Assembly (NCBI GenBank): GCA_905182985.1
Contig: CAJJDN010000120.1
Span: forward strand, 248,001 to 312,000
Direction: 5' to 3'
Length of the DNA stretch: 64,000 nt
Source of the DNA: Paramecium sonneborni
Taxonomy: Eukaryota; Ciliophora; Oligohymenophorea; Peniculida; Parameciidae
The notes beneath the pieces were generated by a model, which was not told the DNA's origin, searched no databases, and was given only the letters and a program-made list of their open reading frames with translations. Position numbers and translations under genes: made by a program. Shown piece by piece: positions 35,597 through 49,118 of the stretch; position 1 is the first letter of the stretch, and each line of letters opens with the position of its first letter.

Positions 35597-36821
35597 TCAT
35601 TTATTTTAATTACTAAAAAGTTTAAAACTTAAACCAAAAATATTGTTCAACAACTACTCCTTATTCTAATTTTTCAAATATACTTTTATAGCAAATAAAG
35701 CTTGGAAAATTTATTAAATTATTCTACGATATTCAAGCACAAAAGTAACATTTGAAAGCTAATTAAAACTGTGTAATCAATAATCAATAGAAGGTATAGA
35801 AATAAACTTTTCGTAATTTGATTTATTAGAATTCTCTTAAACTAAAATTTATTTAGTTGTTTAACAGCCTTGTCTAATAATCAATTTTAGTATTTGACAT
35901 AATTGACCACATGAGATTTAGTTGAATTAGAGTTCTAATAAATTTAAAATTCTTTTTACTATTATTTTATCATTTCCTTAATAGATTGATACAGTTTCAT
36001 TTTAAAGTGATTGGATATGAAAATAGAATGTTAGTTATGATGTATTTTCATTTTATTCAGTCAGATTTAAAATAATATTGGCATGAACAATGATTCAATT
36101 CTTGAGATTTTTTAATTTTCTTTAGTAAAACTTTTTTAATAGCACTAATTTTTCATTCACCTGATAAAAATTGCGATCAATTTTATTAAGTAAAATATAC
36201 ATTTTAAAGTATAATTAGGGTATTATTTAAAAAGTTCATTTTAAAATAGCAAACATCTTATGCAATGTCTTTATTTAATTAAATGTTAAATTATGGATAT
36301 ATTAATTCTTAAAAAAACTTTCTGTAACAAAAGAATCGAATTTATTAATAATAAAATACTAATATTATTTAAAGTCTCATTTTTTTATTGTTTATTTAGT
36401 TTACAACTACTAATATTGTTTGTTGAGAAATCAAATAATCTTCAGAAGTAAACAAAATGATGTTTATAAAAATCTAAATGTTATGCTAACATTAAATTGA
36501 TATTTGATAGAATTATTAGTGGCTAAAAGAGGATTCTAAATTCTCATCTTCAAAATATTTTTCTATCAAGCATTTTAATGGTGATAATTATGTTTATGGC
36601 ATAATCTGTTAAAGTGTGACTTCTAAAAATACTTTTGTGTTGAATTTTCTGAGTTCTAAACAATTATAGGAGATATTTATTGTATCTGAAAGACTGTCAG
36701 TGACTATTAAAAGCTAATTATAGATTATATGAAGTACTAAAATAAATAATTTAAAATATATTACTAAATATATCCAAATCAAAGATTAATGAATTGTGAA
36801 AAGATTTCTACTATCACTCAT
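35597..36821 (-). pseudogene. Open but interrupted coding region, probable decaying gene
   Basis: From ATG 36821 a long ciliate-code frame runs through MSDSRNLFTIHQSLIW and further to KYFEDENLESSFSHQ and LTSEDYLISQQ-like sequence. Downstream it needs a 40-nt intron and is then broken by a single TGA within AAG AAT TGA ATC ATT, after which the same frame continues (HANIILNLTEQNENTSQ...) to a stop at 35597. No domain recognised. A missed exon structure is the alternative to a pseudogene, so boundaries are tentative. Confidence 0.35.
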
Positions 36822-37054
36822 TATATATAATCTTTATGGTAATAAATTAAATTATTGAAAACTCTAAATTTGATAATCATTCAAATAACAATTTTATAAG
36901 AGTTAAGAAATAATTTGGTTAACAAAATTCTCTAGTATTAAATTATTTTAATAAAAAGATTTTATAATAACTTAATATGAAAATAATATCAATGTTATAA
37001 TGATCATGATAAAAATGAATAGGTATATTTTATATATATATTTTTTAATATTAA

Positions 37055-39057
37055 ATGCAATAACGTCCAATAATTTAAAGAGATTTACAAGAAAAAAGAG
37101 ATGTAATAAGTAATTGAATAATTAGAAAGCTGTAAGATCTTTACATGAATATAAAAAGAGTGTAGAACTTAATTATTAAGAGTATGTTTCATAAGCATCT
37201 GAATAATAAATGAATGATTTTGAAAGTCTTTCTAGACCTTCAGTAAAGAGTATGCCTGTAAAGACAAGAGATTTGCTAAATAAATACAAAGCTTAACTTG
37301 AAATATAACCAAAATTTTAAGTAGTGTAAAAACCAAATCAATAATTGGAAATTAAAAAAAAAAATTTAGAACTTGAAGAACATTAATAAAGTGTTTCATC
37401 TCCACGTTCTGAACCTCCTAAGAATCCATTTGAAGATAGTCGTAAAACTAAATAAGATGAACCAAATATGTCATTTAGTAGATAATAAGAAGTTAAATTG
37501 CCTGATAGTCAAATTCAAGAAGAAATAATTTAAACTGATTAAGAAGGTCAAAAGAATCCTTTTGAAAGTTCAAGTGTAATGCAATATACTTAAACATAAA
37601 TGCTTGATCCATATACAAAAACAATTTCGGATAGAAATTAAGTAAGTCATTATACAAGTCAAGAAAGTAGTAATATATAAAATTTAAGTTAAACTTAAGA
37701 AAAATCAATTGATTCTGAATAATTTTATGATACTATAGAAGAATAAGGATAATTCTAACAATCAGGTAAAGTTAGTATGGGAACTTAATGTTAAAAGTTT
37801 GATCATAACTATTAACAATCTTCAAGAACTTATAATAGTATAAAAGAAGAAATTTAAGATGAATCAAGTAGTATGACACATTCATCTCATTAAGAAGAAA
37901 AAGCTCATTATTAATCAAATTAAAGTCCAATTTATGAAAGCATAGATTAAGAGTCATAATTAGTAGAAACAACTTAGAGATGGAGTTAGTATTAAACTAT
38001 TCCTTAAAATACAGCTTAATTCAATCCTAATGTATAACCTACTATTATTGAAGTTAAATAAGAATATAATAATTCTTTATAAACAAAATAAGATTCATCT
38101 AATAATGATATCAGTTATGGTTAATCATTTGATTAGGCATAATAATCTAGTTAATTAAATAATTAAATTAATTCTAAAATTATAGAGAAAGATTCTTCAA
38201 AAGAAGTGATTACCATTAATAATCATATTATAACTAAAAAACTATCCTAGGAATTGGTTATAGATATGGAAAAATTTGAAAAAAATAGTCATCTACTGAA
38301 TAGTATTAATAAAACTTAATTATTGTTTATTACTGAAAAATATTTTGATTACATGGTTGAATAAAATAATAGAAATTTGTTGAAAGAATTTCGATTGTTA
38401 AAAAAGTTATAATTGTTCATTTATAAAAGAAATCATTTAATTTTAAACAAGTGTTTGAAACAATTAAAGATTTATAAAGAGACTTAATTAGAGAAATATG
38501 AAAAAGATAGGATAGCAAGATAATATATTTTTTAAAATTAATAGAAATTAAAAAGTAATGTATTTTTAATTCTAAAATAAAATAAAATTGCATAGTAATA
38601 ATTTATTTAGAATTTTATTCAATTAATGAATAATCATAAATAGAAGATTTTTCTTAATAAATGGAAAAATTAGGTATATAAACAAAAAATGAAAAAGCAA
38701 ATGGATCTTTAATATAAGCAATTTTTATTCACGGGTTGGTTAAATGTAGTTAAAAGAGAGAGAAAAGAAAAAGATATTAAATGTTTGATGAAATATTATA
38801 TTACAACACTAAAGAAACATTATTAATCTTGGAAATATTTCACATATTAATAATAAAGACTTTAGACTAAATTTTTAAATGCATATACAAATGTAAATTT
38901 GATGAGGAAAAAGTTTATTTTGTAATAATGGATTAATTTTGTTTAATAAATGAAAAAAGAGAAAGAATTTGAAGCTTATGCTAGATAGGCCAACGAATAC
39001 ATTCCTGTAAAGGTAAACCTTAAAACTCAAAATATAAAAATCTATAATATCAAATGA
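37055..39057 (+). CDS. SFI1-like centrin-binding repeat protein candidate
   Basis: 659 residues with one 23-nt intron (37103-37125). The N-terminal 400 residues are Gln/Ser-rich and disordered-looking, with two NPF motifs (KNPFEDS and KNPFESS) of the type bound by EH domains. The C-terminal part is helical and has Trp-centred repeats: FLNKWKNQVYKQKM, FLFTGWLNVVKRER, HYQSWKYFTYQQQ, FILQQWINFVQQM, each about 25-35 residues apart. This resembles the SFI1 repeat (hydrophobic-x(2)-W-x(4)-hydrophobic) that binds centrin in ciliate contractile and basal-body fibres. The role is inferred from the repeat only. Confidence 0.6.
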
Positions 39058-39138
39058 ATTAATATTTATTATTTATCACTATTAAATCATATAAATAACA
39101 TTTATGCGAATTAATTTTGGCTTTTGATTAATAATAAA

Positions 39139-39825
39139 ATGCTATATAATTTTGATTTTCCATAAAATCAAAGTGCTGATTAGTAAATTAATTAATCAGT
39201 GTAAAATAATAAAATTTAGAAGAATGTTTCCACTTAAAAATCTCTGAGCCAAATTTCAAATTTTGAACTTCAATAAACAAATGATATAAAAAAAAAATTA
39301 TTACCTCTTTTAAATAATAAACTCAATTAGAGAAATTCAATAAAAATTTGTGTATAAAGTCCTAGATTAATATAATTGAAAAGTGACAACTCAATTGATG
39401 AATAAAACAAACGAATTATTCTAAGATAGTAATTACCTTCAATATATATAAAACAAAATAATATTGTGAAATCTAATTATTCATAAGATAAGATGAGTTT
39501 AAGTCCTCAAAAATAGGATATTAATCAATTAAGCAAACGAATTGTTACTGATGGATCAGATATCTATTAATCAGATAGGTTAAGCCTTAAAAAGTTAAAT
39601 GAATTACTCAATAGTCATCATGTTAAAATCCCTTAATCTAATAAATCATAACATTTTCCAGAAGTTTAGGAACTTCAAGATTTACCTAAATAAATGGAAT
39701 ATATTTTCAAGAAGAATAACATAAATCCAATAAGAATTAAAGCAAATTTAAAATTCAATAGTCCAAGAGAGAAAAAAAACACAACTTAATCAATTGATTC
39801 TATAATTAAGTTATTAAAAAAATGA
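39139..39825 (+). CDS. Low-complexity Gln/Ser/Lys-rich protein
   Basis: 228 residues, no intron, starting MLYNFDFPQNQSADQQ. Many Ser-Pro sites (CVQSPRL, LSPQKQD, FNSPREK) suggest a phosphorylated, disordered protein. There is no domain, membrane segment or coiled coil. It lies 81 bp after the SFI1-like gene on the same strand. Confidence 0.6.
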
Positions 39826-39890
39826 ATATAAGTTATAATAATAATTCCAATTCTATTAGTATATGAAAATATTAAAACAATTAAAATATA

Positions 39891-41366
39891 ATGAGTGAAT
39901 CTTAAAATCCTAAATTATGCATTGATAATATTTTAGAATCTTTACCTTTTGAAATTATTCAAGTAAAATAATATATTAAAATTAGTAAAGCAGGAGAAGA
40001 AATAGAAATTTATAAAATATTAAAGATAAGAATAGCAAACATTAATCTAAAATATTTTAAAGATCAATAAGTGAAGACAAAGAATAAGTAAAATCAATAT
40101 TTATAATTTAAAGATTAAGAATCAGAGTTATAAAGATTAAAAAAACCCAGCAAAATCTAAAGATGATTAACCTCTTACATAGCAGGAATAATTTGAATAT
40201 AAATTAATTCAAGTAGAAATAAGTGATTTTGTTATTATTGAAAGATGCAAAAATGGACATGATATTTATTTATTATAGGAAGAAGATTGGAAAAAAATAA
40301 TTTCATAAAAATCCTTTTAAGGTTTCAATTTTCTTGATATACATGTTTCATTATTGAAATAAAATTTATTTTTTTAAGAGAGAAGAGAATTATGGCAATT
40401 TTTTTGTTCAGTTGATGTAATATAAGAAAAAATTGAATAAACAAATAAAACTTTTTATTAATATTCTAAGTTACATAACAATTTTCTTGAATAAATTGAT
40501 AAGGACATTCCTAGAACTTTAATTGGGTGTGAATTTTTAGCAAATGTAAATAATCTAATTTCATATTAAGTAAGAAAATACTTAAAGTTTAAGAAATATA
40601 TTAATGGCATATGCTAATTATGACCCAGATTTGGGATATACTTAAGGAATGAATATTATTGCTGGAAATTTATTAGTTTGTTTTGATCTCTAATCAAATG
40701 ATAATTAATTTTTAGAAGGTAATTTATTTTTATAAATGTTTCTAAGGTGTAGAAATATATGACCCAAAAAGAGATGAACTTGTATTTTATATATTCATCT
40801 ACATCATGATAGAATAAAATTGGAGATCTATTTTTTTACCAGGATTTCCTGGACTTATTAGAATGATGAATGCTCTTGAATCTCAATTCAAAACTGATTT
40901 GCCTCAACTTTATTAACATTTTTAAGATCTTGGTATAGATTTGAATATTTGCTTCTAATATTAATATTTGACTTTACTTATGTATGGAATCTCTTGGAAA
41001 ATAAGCAGAATGATATTTGATATTTTCTTTTTTGAGGGTGAACAAATAATTCATACATTTATTATTGGAATGCTCAAATATTGTTAAGATACTTTATTGA
41101 AACTTTAAACATTTGAAGACATTGTTAAATTTTGTAGAAATGATATGATATTATAGTTTTATGGTTTATTTTCTATCCATTTAGATGGAAAGAAAGATCT
41201 TACAAATACATTATTTAATTTAGGATTCATTAAATAATATGGATTAATAAAAGAGAACAATTTAGAAGTTACTAAAAATATTAACACAAATTAGAATAAA
41301 TAAAATGATAGTGGATAAATAAATAGAATAGGAAAATTTATAAAATAATTTTTTAGAAAGCCATGA
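39891..41366 (+). CDS. TBC-domain Rab GTPase-activating protein
   Basis: 457 residues; introns of 23, 26, 25 and 28 nt. The TBC domain occupies about the last 260 residues. IDKDIPRT carries the arginine finger (IxxDxxR), and YDPDLGYTQGMNIIAG carries the glutamine finger (YxQ). Later come YIMIEQNWRSIFLPGFPGL, LTLLMYGISWKISRMIFDIFFFEG and the final helices. Both catalytic fingers are present, so it should accelerate GTP hydrolysis by a Rab. The N-terminal half (about 190 residues) resembles the pre-TBC region of TBC1D15/17-type proteins (GHDIYLLQEEDW), weakly. Confidence 0.87.
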
Positions 41367-41382
41367 TTTATTTTGATTTAAT

Positions 41383-42646
41383 TCAATTATTTAATTTTAA
41401 TTGCTTTACTAAATCTTGAATTAATTAATCCTATTAAAGCTCATCAATAATTCTTAAAATAGTGCTTTTTTCATTCGAACCTAATTATAAATTGTATTTT
41501 AATTAACAATTATGTAGCAAAAACATTGTGTCTATCTAAAAATAAATACAAGGATTACAGGACAAATAGGAAATGCATAATAAATTAAATTCTTTAATGC
41601 TTCTTAATCAATTTCTGTCAATAGAACTAAATTAGAAATAATAACTAAAAGTTATCGTTAAATTAAAGAACTTGAAACTGGAATCATATTGAAAAGCTAA
41701 TTAACATTACAATTTTTAGGAATGATTTACTATCCTGTTAAATTAGCATAGATGAATAAGATTATTAATTATATTTCTTAACTATCTGTTTGTTTCACTT
41801 ATAATTATGCAATATCACAGGGTATAATCTATGATAATTCTGCATATAACCAATATATTTAAATCAATTAATTTTTATCAAACTTACTTTCATTTTTCTT
41901 AACATATTATATTAAGTATTGAGGTAATTCAGATTAACCTATCTTTATCAATATTGAATTTAACAAAGTAGTTTCATTGTGAATTGCATATAAAATATTA
42001 TTCAAAGCCCATAATGCTTAAAATAATAATCTTTTTTATCCAAAAATTATCTAATTTTATAAGATTTCTATTAAATTTGCTGAAAATGCGCTAATAAATC
42101 CATTATTACATGATATATTACCTAATTATTATAGATATATATATTAATACCAATAAATGCAAGTATTTTATCTAAAATTTAGTATGAAAGTGCTTAATTA
42201 ATATGGTTGTTGTACTTATCTATCAATTTATAAAGTATTGTAAGTATTTTAAACAATTCTTATGTTGAATTACTAAACAAACTTAATTTTACTAAAATAT
42301 TTAAGCATTCATTGTGCAAAGCAGAATTATCATCTTCAACTTTTAACTTAAGAAGTGTTTCAATCAATTCAACTAATTTTATTTCTTATTCTTAATTAAA
42401 GTTATTAAATTCGTTTATTTGTTTAAAGTAATTTTTAATATCCTTTTTATTATAAATTGTTATTGCACCATTCAAAAGATGAAGAGTTTTATCAATTTCA
42501 ATATCATTAGTATTTTGTTACATCATTTTTTTTCTATTATTTTAAAATAGAGTTTCTCTGTCAATACGTTTAACATTCAAAGCGAATAACTCTCGTTTTT
42601 TTTATAAGCTCAATGTTGTGTTATTAATCATTAATTAATTAATCAT
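41383..42646 (-). CDS. Armadillo-repeat, importin-alpha-like protein
   Basis: 403 residues; introns of 29 and 23 nt. A basic N terminus (QKKRELFALNVKR, QNNRKKMMQQ) is reminiscent of an importin-beta-binding segment. It is followed by armadillo-like helical repeats: IGNISCNNGFISAFS and LFQALWALNNILYAIHN match the N-I-S-x-N and ALWALxNI signatures of importin alpha. The total is shorter and more degenerate than typical importin alpha (about 500 residues), so nuclear-import function is uncertain. Its 3' end faces the TBC gene with 16 bp between the stops. Confidence 0.6.
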
Positions 42647-42879
42647 AGAATAATTTGCCGCTTCAATTTTGTGAATTATGTTATAATCGTATTTTTTTAA
42701 ATATAAATTTTTTATATATAAGTTTATATTTTTGTTGTCAAATTACAATAGATATAAATTGAAAAAATACTTAAAGGTAATTAATGATAGTCAAAAAAAT
42801 TCAATAAATATTTGTTTACAAAAAAAATAAGTTATTTGATCTATTCACTTAAAAAGTGTACAAAGACGTATTAATAATT

Positions 42880-43555
42880 ATGGATAAGAAATATGATACA
42901 TTATTTATTATAAAATCTTTGCCTAATTTGATTGAATTATTAAGGCCTTCAAATTTATCACCTTAATCATAATTATTTAAAAAAATGATTATTTCTATAA
43001 TCAGTTTCATATTATTGTTTTCTAATTGCAATCAAATTTTATTAAAATAATTGAAAATTAATTCTGACATTATTAAATATACATGTGAAGAGAAGGCAAA
43101 GTTCAAAAACAAAAAAAAACACAAAACACAATTTATAAAAGAGAATGAACTAAATTAATTCTCTATATTAAGAGGATAAGTAAATTAACAATGAAATATA
43201 ATTGATCACATTTTATAATAAATAATTAATGAAGATTATTTATTTGAAGATGCTATAAATTTAAAATTTTGAATTTATGAATAATTTAAAATTAATTAAA
43301 TTGGTTGAGACTTATAGCAAATGTATGAGTAATTAATTTGTGCATTACAAAATTATTGAACAAATGAAATTATAATTTAAAAAAACTAATTATTTTCTCA
43401 TAAATTGAACAATTTTCTAATAAGAAAAGAATTATAGGATTGCACCTATAATTGTTTTAGGATTACTTTTAGTAGGAGAGTTTTTCATATTAATTTTTAC
43501 TAAAATAGGTAAGAAAAGTATTAACAATAATATTTAAAAATTTAGAATGGAATGA
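42880..43555 (+). pseudogene. Interrupted gene with C-terminal membrane anchor
   Basis: Starts MDKKYDTLFIIKSLPNLIELL with coding character to about 43185, then needs a one-base shift. The following frame (LKLIKLVETYSKCMSNQ...) is broken by a TGA (AAT TGA ACA) at about 43406, yet continues in frame to a clear membrane segment APIIVLGLLLVGEFFILIF and a stop at 43555. It is either a decayed tail-anchored (SNARE-like length) gene or an exon structure I failed to resolve. Confidence 0.35.
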
Positions 43556-43998
43556 AGTGTAAAAAATTTAATAATAAGATTAAAAATATTGATTTGATTT
43601 TGAATCTTAATTAAAATGAGATAGATGGATAATACATAGTTGTTATGCTTTAGTTTTTATTATAAAGAATCAGCAACAAGTATTAGATACACATCTAAAA
43701 TTTGAAATTTGATTAGCATTTTAATATTAGAATAGATTTTATGATATAGATAATAATGTAGACCTGTCAGTAGGAGGGATTTTGAATATTGAATGATAAT
43801 CTTTGATAAGTAGATATAAGATTATAGACAATAATTTAGGAAGTACAGATGTAATATTTAATTCTTTGGATAATGCTATATTTGTAATTTAAAGTAATTT
43901 TACTTAGATAATAGCATTTTTTGAAAAGTTAAAATTATTAATTGGATATTACTGAAAAATAATGATTAATTTAAGTATGAAAGTAATATTTTGATAGA
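43556..43998. other. AT-rich spacer
   Basis: 443 bp. Short openings occur on the plus strand, but none gives a supportable gene. Confidence 0.4.
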
Positions 43999-44819
43999 AT
44001 GAATGGTGTTATTGGTGTAGAATTTATTGTAATTTGAAGAGAGTTAGTTTTTAGATTAATTTAAATAATGTATAGTCGGTAACAATTGAGATCGTATATA
44101 TATTTCTTTTATAGAGTTATCCCACTGAGTCAACTGAATTCATAGAGTATAAGGCAGATAATAAGATGTATGCAAATGTGTTAGCAACTACTAAATAGTC
44201 AAAAGAATCAGCATTGTTATCTAAATTAGTAACATTAAGAGAATAGTAAATGAAATATATAATCAATAGAATTTCAACTATTGGTAGTCCTAGAACAACT
44301 GTTAAGACAGCGAGAGGAATGTCTGAACATGTTGGAGTGATATCTCCTCGTTCTTTTGGAAAAAGGTTAGATGAAAAATTGCCTATGAAGGAATTGGGAG
44401 AAATTGCAAATTATTTTAATACATTGAGAGCCGAATAAGCAAAAACGCTATCAAAAAATTATGTGAATGAGATGGTGCGTTTGTAGTAATGTATTGAGAA
44501 GAAGTTGAAAAGATGATGTTGTTAATAAATTAAATTACCAATGAATCAAAAGCCACTGAAGAGTATTCATTTTCGAGTAGAGACACATATCGATTTATCT
44601 TCGAAGGGCAAGATATCATCTGTTGAGAGTAATTCTTAGCGTTACGGTTCCCCTAACTAATTGCCTTGTCTTCAAAACATATGCAGAACTATACAGGGTG
44701 AGGATGGAACGGTAATGAATGAAGATGAGGAGATCATAGGTCTTTGCCATGAGATCCCTAATGAGTAGGGCCAATAATGTGAGTAGCAATCGCACTACTA
44801 GAACTAAGTGGGTACTTGA
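43999..44819 (+). CDS. Unrecognised protein with in-frame TGA
   Basis: Introns of 23 and 21 nt give a 157-residue frame (MNGVIG RVSFQINLNNV...) to TGA 44514. Sequence such as VKTARGMSEHVGVISPRSFG and KELGEIANYFNTLRAEQAKT is clearly coding and noticeably richer in G and C than its neighbours. After TGA TGT TGT the same frame continues with strong coding character for 100 codons (SSKGKISSVESNSQRYGS, GEDGTVMNEDEEIIGLCHEI) to a stop at 44817. No short GT-AG intron removes the TGA. A sequence error, a pseudogene, readthrough or recoding are all possible. No domain recognised. Confidence 0.55.
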
Positions 44820-44890
44820 ATTAAATGAACGTAAAGATCTTAAACAATTAGAATAATGGACTGATGTATACTAAATTTATATAGTAGCTA

Positions 44891-47803
44891 ATGGTTCAAC
44901 AATTATAATAACAACAGTATAACAACATTAGAGATTTCTATGAAAAAATGGAGTTGGTCTACACTGGTTCCATTACTTAACTAGGTTAATAACTGGCTGT
45001 AAAGTGTATAGATTATCAAACTATGCTTGATAAAATATGGTCATCATTTACTCATGCAGTCAAAGAGATTATTGAGAAGTAATCTGAAACAAATAGAAAA
45101 TTAGAAAAAGATTGTCTATCAGAAACTGTGAAATTGCATCAAATGTACTAAAAAACATTGAATGATAAAGGTAGTAAGTTGTTGGAGGCTGAAAAATATT
45201 TGAAATTAAATTCTGATTAAAATGATAAAATGATTAAGGAAGGTAGATATTTAAGAAAGAAATGCTAAAAATTAGAGTAAGAACTACTAAATCTAAGAAG
45301 ACAGTGTGATGACCTTAAATTGTAGAATTCAGATCTAATCAGAGAAATTGATGCTATGAAAGTATTTATTAATTATTCAGTGGATCCCTCTATTTACATT
45401 CATTAGAATATTCTTAATTCATAATAAATTGAAGAAAAATTTGCAGATGAATTACAACATGCAAAAAAAGAGATGTTTGAAGATTTTAAACATTAATTTG
45501 AATAAAGGACTATCATATATGAAGAAATGTATTAAAAAAAATTAGATGATTTAGAAAGGAGAGAAATATTAAATTAAAATTAGGATGATGAATAAATATT
45601 ATTAGATTATTAATAAACTATTTTTAAGGATGAATGTGTAGGCAATTCAGTTTCTTACAAAACATAAGAAACAGATACTTATGATTTACTTTAATTTTAA
45701 GATGCAGTTGTTTAAACAATTTATTTAAAAAAAAAAGTATATGATTGGAGTACATAAACACCTAGTATTGTTACATTTAATTAATCGGTTGAAGCCAACT
45801 TTTCAATGATAAAAAGGGAATGTATTCCTAGAAACAAAGAAGAATAAACATATTTGGAAATGTCTCGATATCCTATTTAAGTTTTTATTGATGATTATAA
45901 TGAAATCAAAATTTAATATAATAAAAACACTTTTGATTAAGATTTAAATAATTTGATAGAGTAATTAGAACAAAGAGCAAGACAGTTATTTAATATATTG
46001 ACAATGAAAGAAGAGTTTCATTTAGATGATTTTTAATCTGTTAGTTAATATGTCATAAATAGTTATAATATTTTTGTGAAATTGATTCGAAGTTTAGAAC
46101 TTCTAATTATAGAAAGTAAATCAAATTTAGTTGAAAATAAGATTAATCTTTATGAATAATAAATAGATTCTAAATAATCATTTAGAAAATAAATTCATGC
46201 TGAAAAGAAATTGGATTTATTAATAAATAAACATTAATTAACTTTAAAATAAGTTTCATTTTTGTAAAAATAAATTATTAGAATTCATAAATATTTACCA
46301 AACTTTTAAATTGAGACAATTAAAAGATAAGCTATAAAAAGAAAAATATTTTTGGAATTTCCAAAAATTTAATCACCAGGTATAAATCTTCTTCCTCCTG
46401 AGAAGTCAAATACAATTTTCTTTTCTTCTTAACCTTAATTATTGATACCTCCTCAAATAAATTAATCTACAAGTTCTTAAATTTAAAAATCAGCATTAGA
46501 TATTGGTTAAAGTGAATCAACTGAACCTTAATAATTGAGAAGAGATTAATCAGTTGATCTTTATAGAGAGCCTAGAGAAACTCCACCAATTAGTCCTACT
46601 AAAAAACATCATTAAGTTTAAATATGTAACAATTAATAAATTTAACATTATTTAGTTTTTTAAGATACATTAGCTCCACCTGATGATTCTTCATCTGATA
46701 GTGATTAAGATGTTGATATTGAAGCTTAATTGTCTCCCATTAAAAATTTATTATCAATAGAAAAAAAACTATTTGTAAATAAATGTCCATCTAAAAATAC
46801 ATAAACAGCAACTTAACTTCTATTATAAGAGATTTAACAATTTAGAAGAGACAAAATTGATAATATTGTCACTCGATAAACTTTATTAAAATATTTGTCT
46901 AGTTTTGTTTGTTGGTGTGTGAAATATGGAAAATACAATTATCCTTTACACATTTAATTATATGAATTCTATTAAATTGAGAATTTCTAATAACCTCCTC
47001 AAGTTTGGTTATAAAAATATCAAAGAATTATTAAGAGTATACTTTATTATAAGAAAAAAACAACATATGCTAAATTATTCCATTAAATGATAATTGGAGA
47101 TTAAAGTTTTAATATTTATTTGAGTATTTTAAATAATATTCAAAATAAGGAATTTACAGAGAATGGAATTGTTGTCCAATAATCCTAACTTTCTGAAGTT
47201 ATCGGATAATATGTAAAAAATACTATTCCAAAATATGTTCAACTTGTTGATTATGATTAAGAAATCTTGCCATATATGTAAGTTTTATTAGATTGTAAAA
47301 CAAAAGAGATTACTTAAAAATATTAGTTAATTTTAACTTTATTTGATTAGGAAAGGTTTACATAACTTTAATTTAGATTATTGTTATAAGAATTGGATTC
47401 TTAGAAAACTGAATAATAGATAATAAATTTATTCATGGGTGAATGTGATTTAGAATAGAATAGTATTTAATATATTTCACATAAGAGATTTTCATAAATT
47501 TGTGAAGAGCATAATTTGTTATAAAATTTAAATGAGTATTTGTAAAAGAATAATGCTTAATACTTCAATGATATGAGGTTATGGAAAATTAGAGAGATTG
47601 AATTGAAAATGATGTTGATCAGATCATAGAAATACGATTCAATGGAGAGAGATATATTTTATCGTATGAATTAATTGAACTCTAACGAATAGAGAATATT
47701 ATTAGGAAGATTTCTAGAGCGAAGAGCTAAAGAGTTATTGTTAGATTAATATGCATATGAATGCTTACCATAATTTATGCAAATCATACTAAATTCTTAA
47801 TGA
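44891..47803 (+). CDS. 970-residue intronless coiled-coil protein
   Basis: One uninterrupted frame of 971 codons, remarkable in a genome where most genes of this size contain several introns. The N-terminal 260 residues are coiled coil (EKDCLSETVKLHQMY, KLEQELLNLRRQCDDL). The middle has Pro/Ser-rich linkers (REPRETPPISPTKK, an acidic DSSSDSDQDVD). The C-terminal 350 residues are helical and globular-looking (FVCWCVKYGKYNYPL, RILLGRFLERRAKELL). No membrane segment. The overall plan is that of a ciliary or basal-body scaffold, but no known family was recognised. Confidence 0.75.
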
Positions 47804-47879
47804 TTTATTTTAAAATCAATTAAAGCTTTATTATATAAAATTTGATAAGTTCTAATATCGATTCAAAAATTAAATTAAT

Positions 47880-48975
<1,096 letters not shown>

Positions 48976-49118
48976 TTAATAATATAAGCAGTAATAATAA
49001 TTAATGATCTTTATCATTTCTCTATTAGTTTAACTTTATTTACTCTATTTAAGTATTGTTTGATATTAAGAAAATAAAAAATAATTTTAATATCAGTTTC
49101 TTAGACAAATGAACCTTG

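Noticed and set aside
42880..43555. Definite SNARE gene
   Set aside because: Length and C-terminal anchor fit, but there is no clear heptad layer with central Gln or Arg, and the frame is broken.
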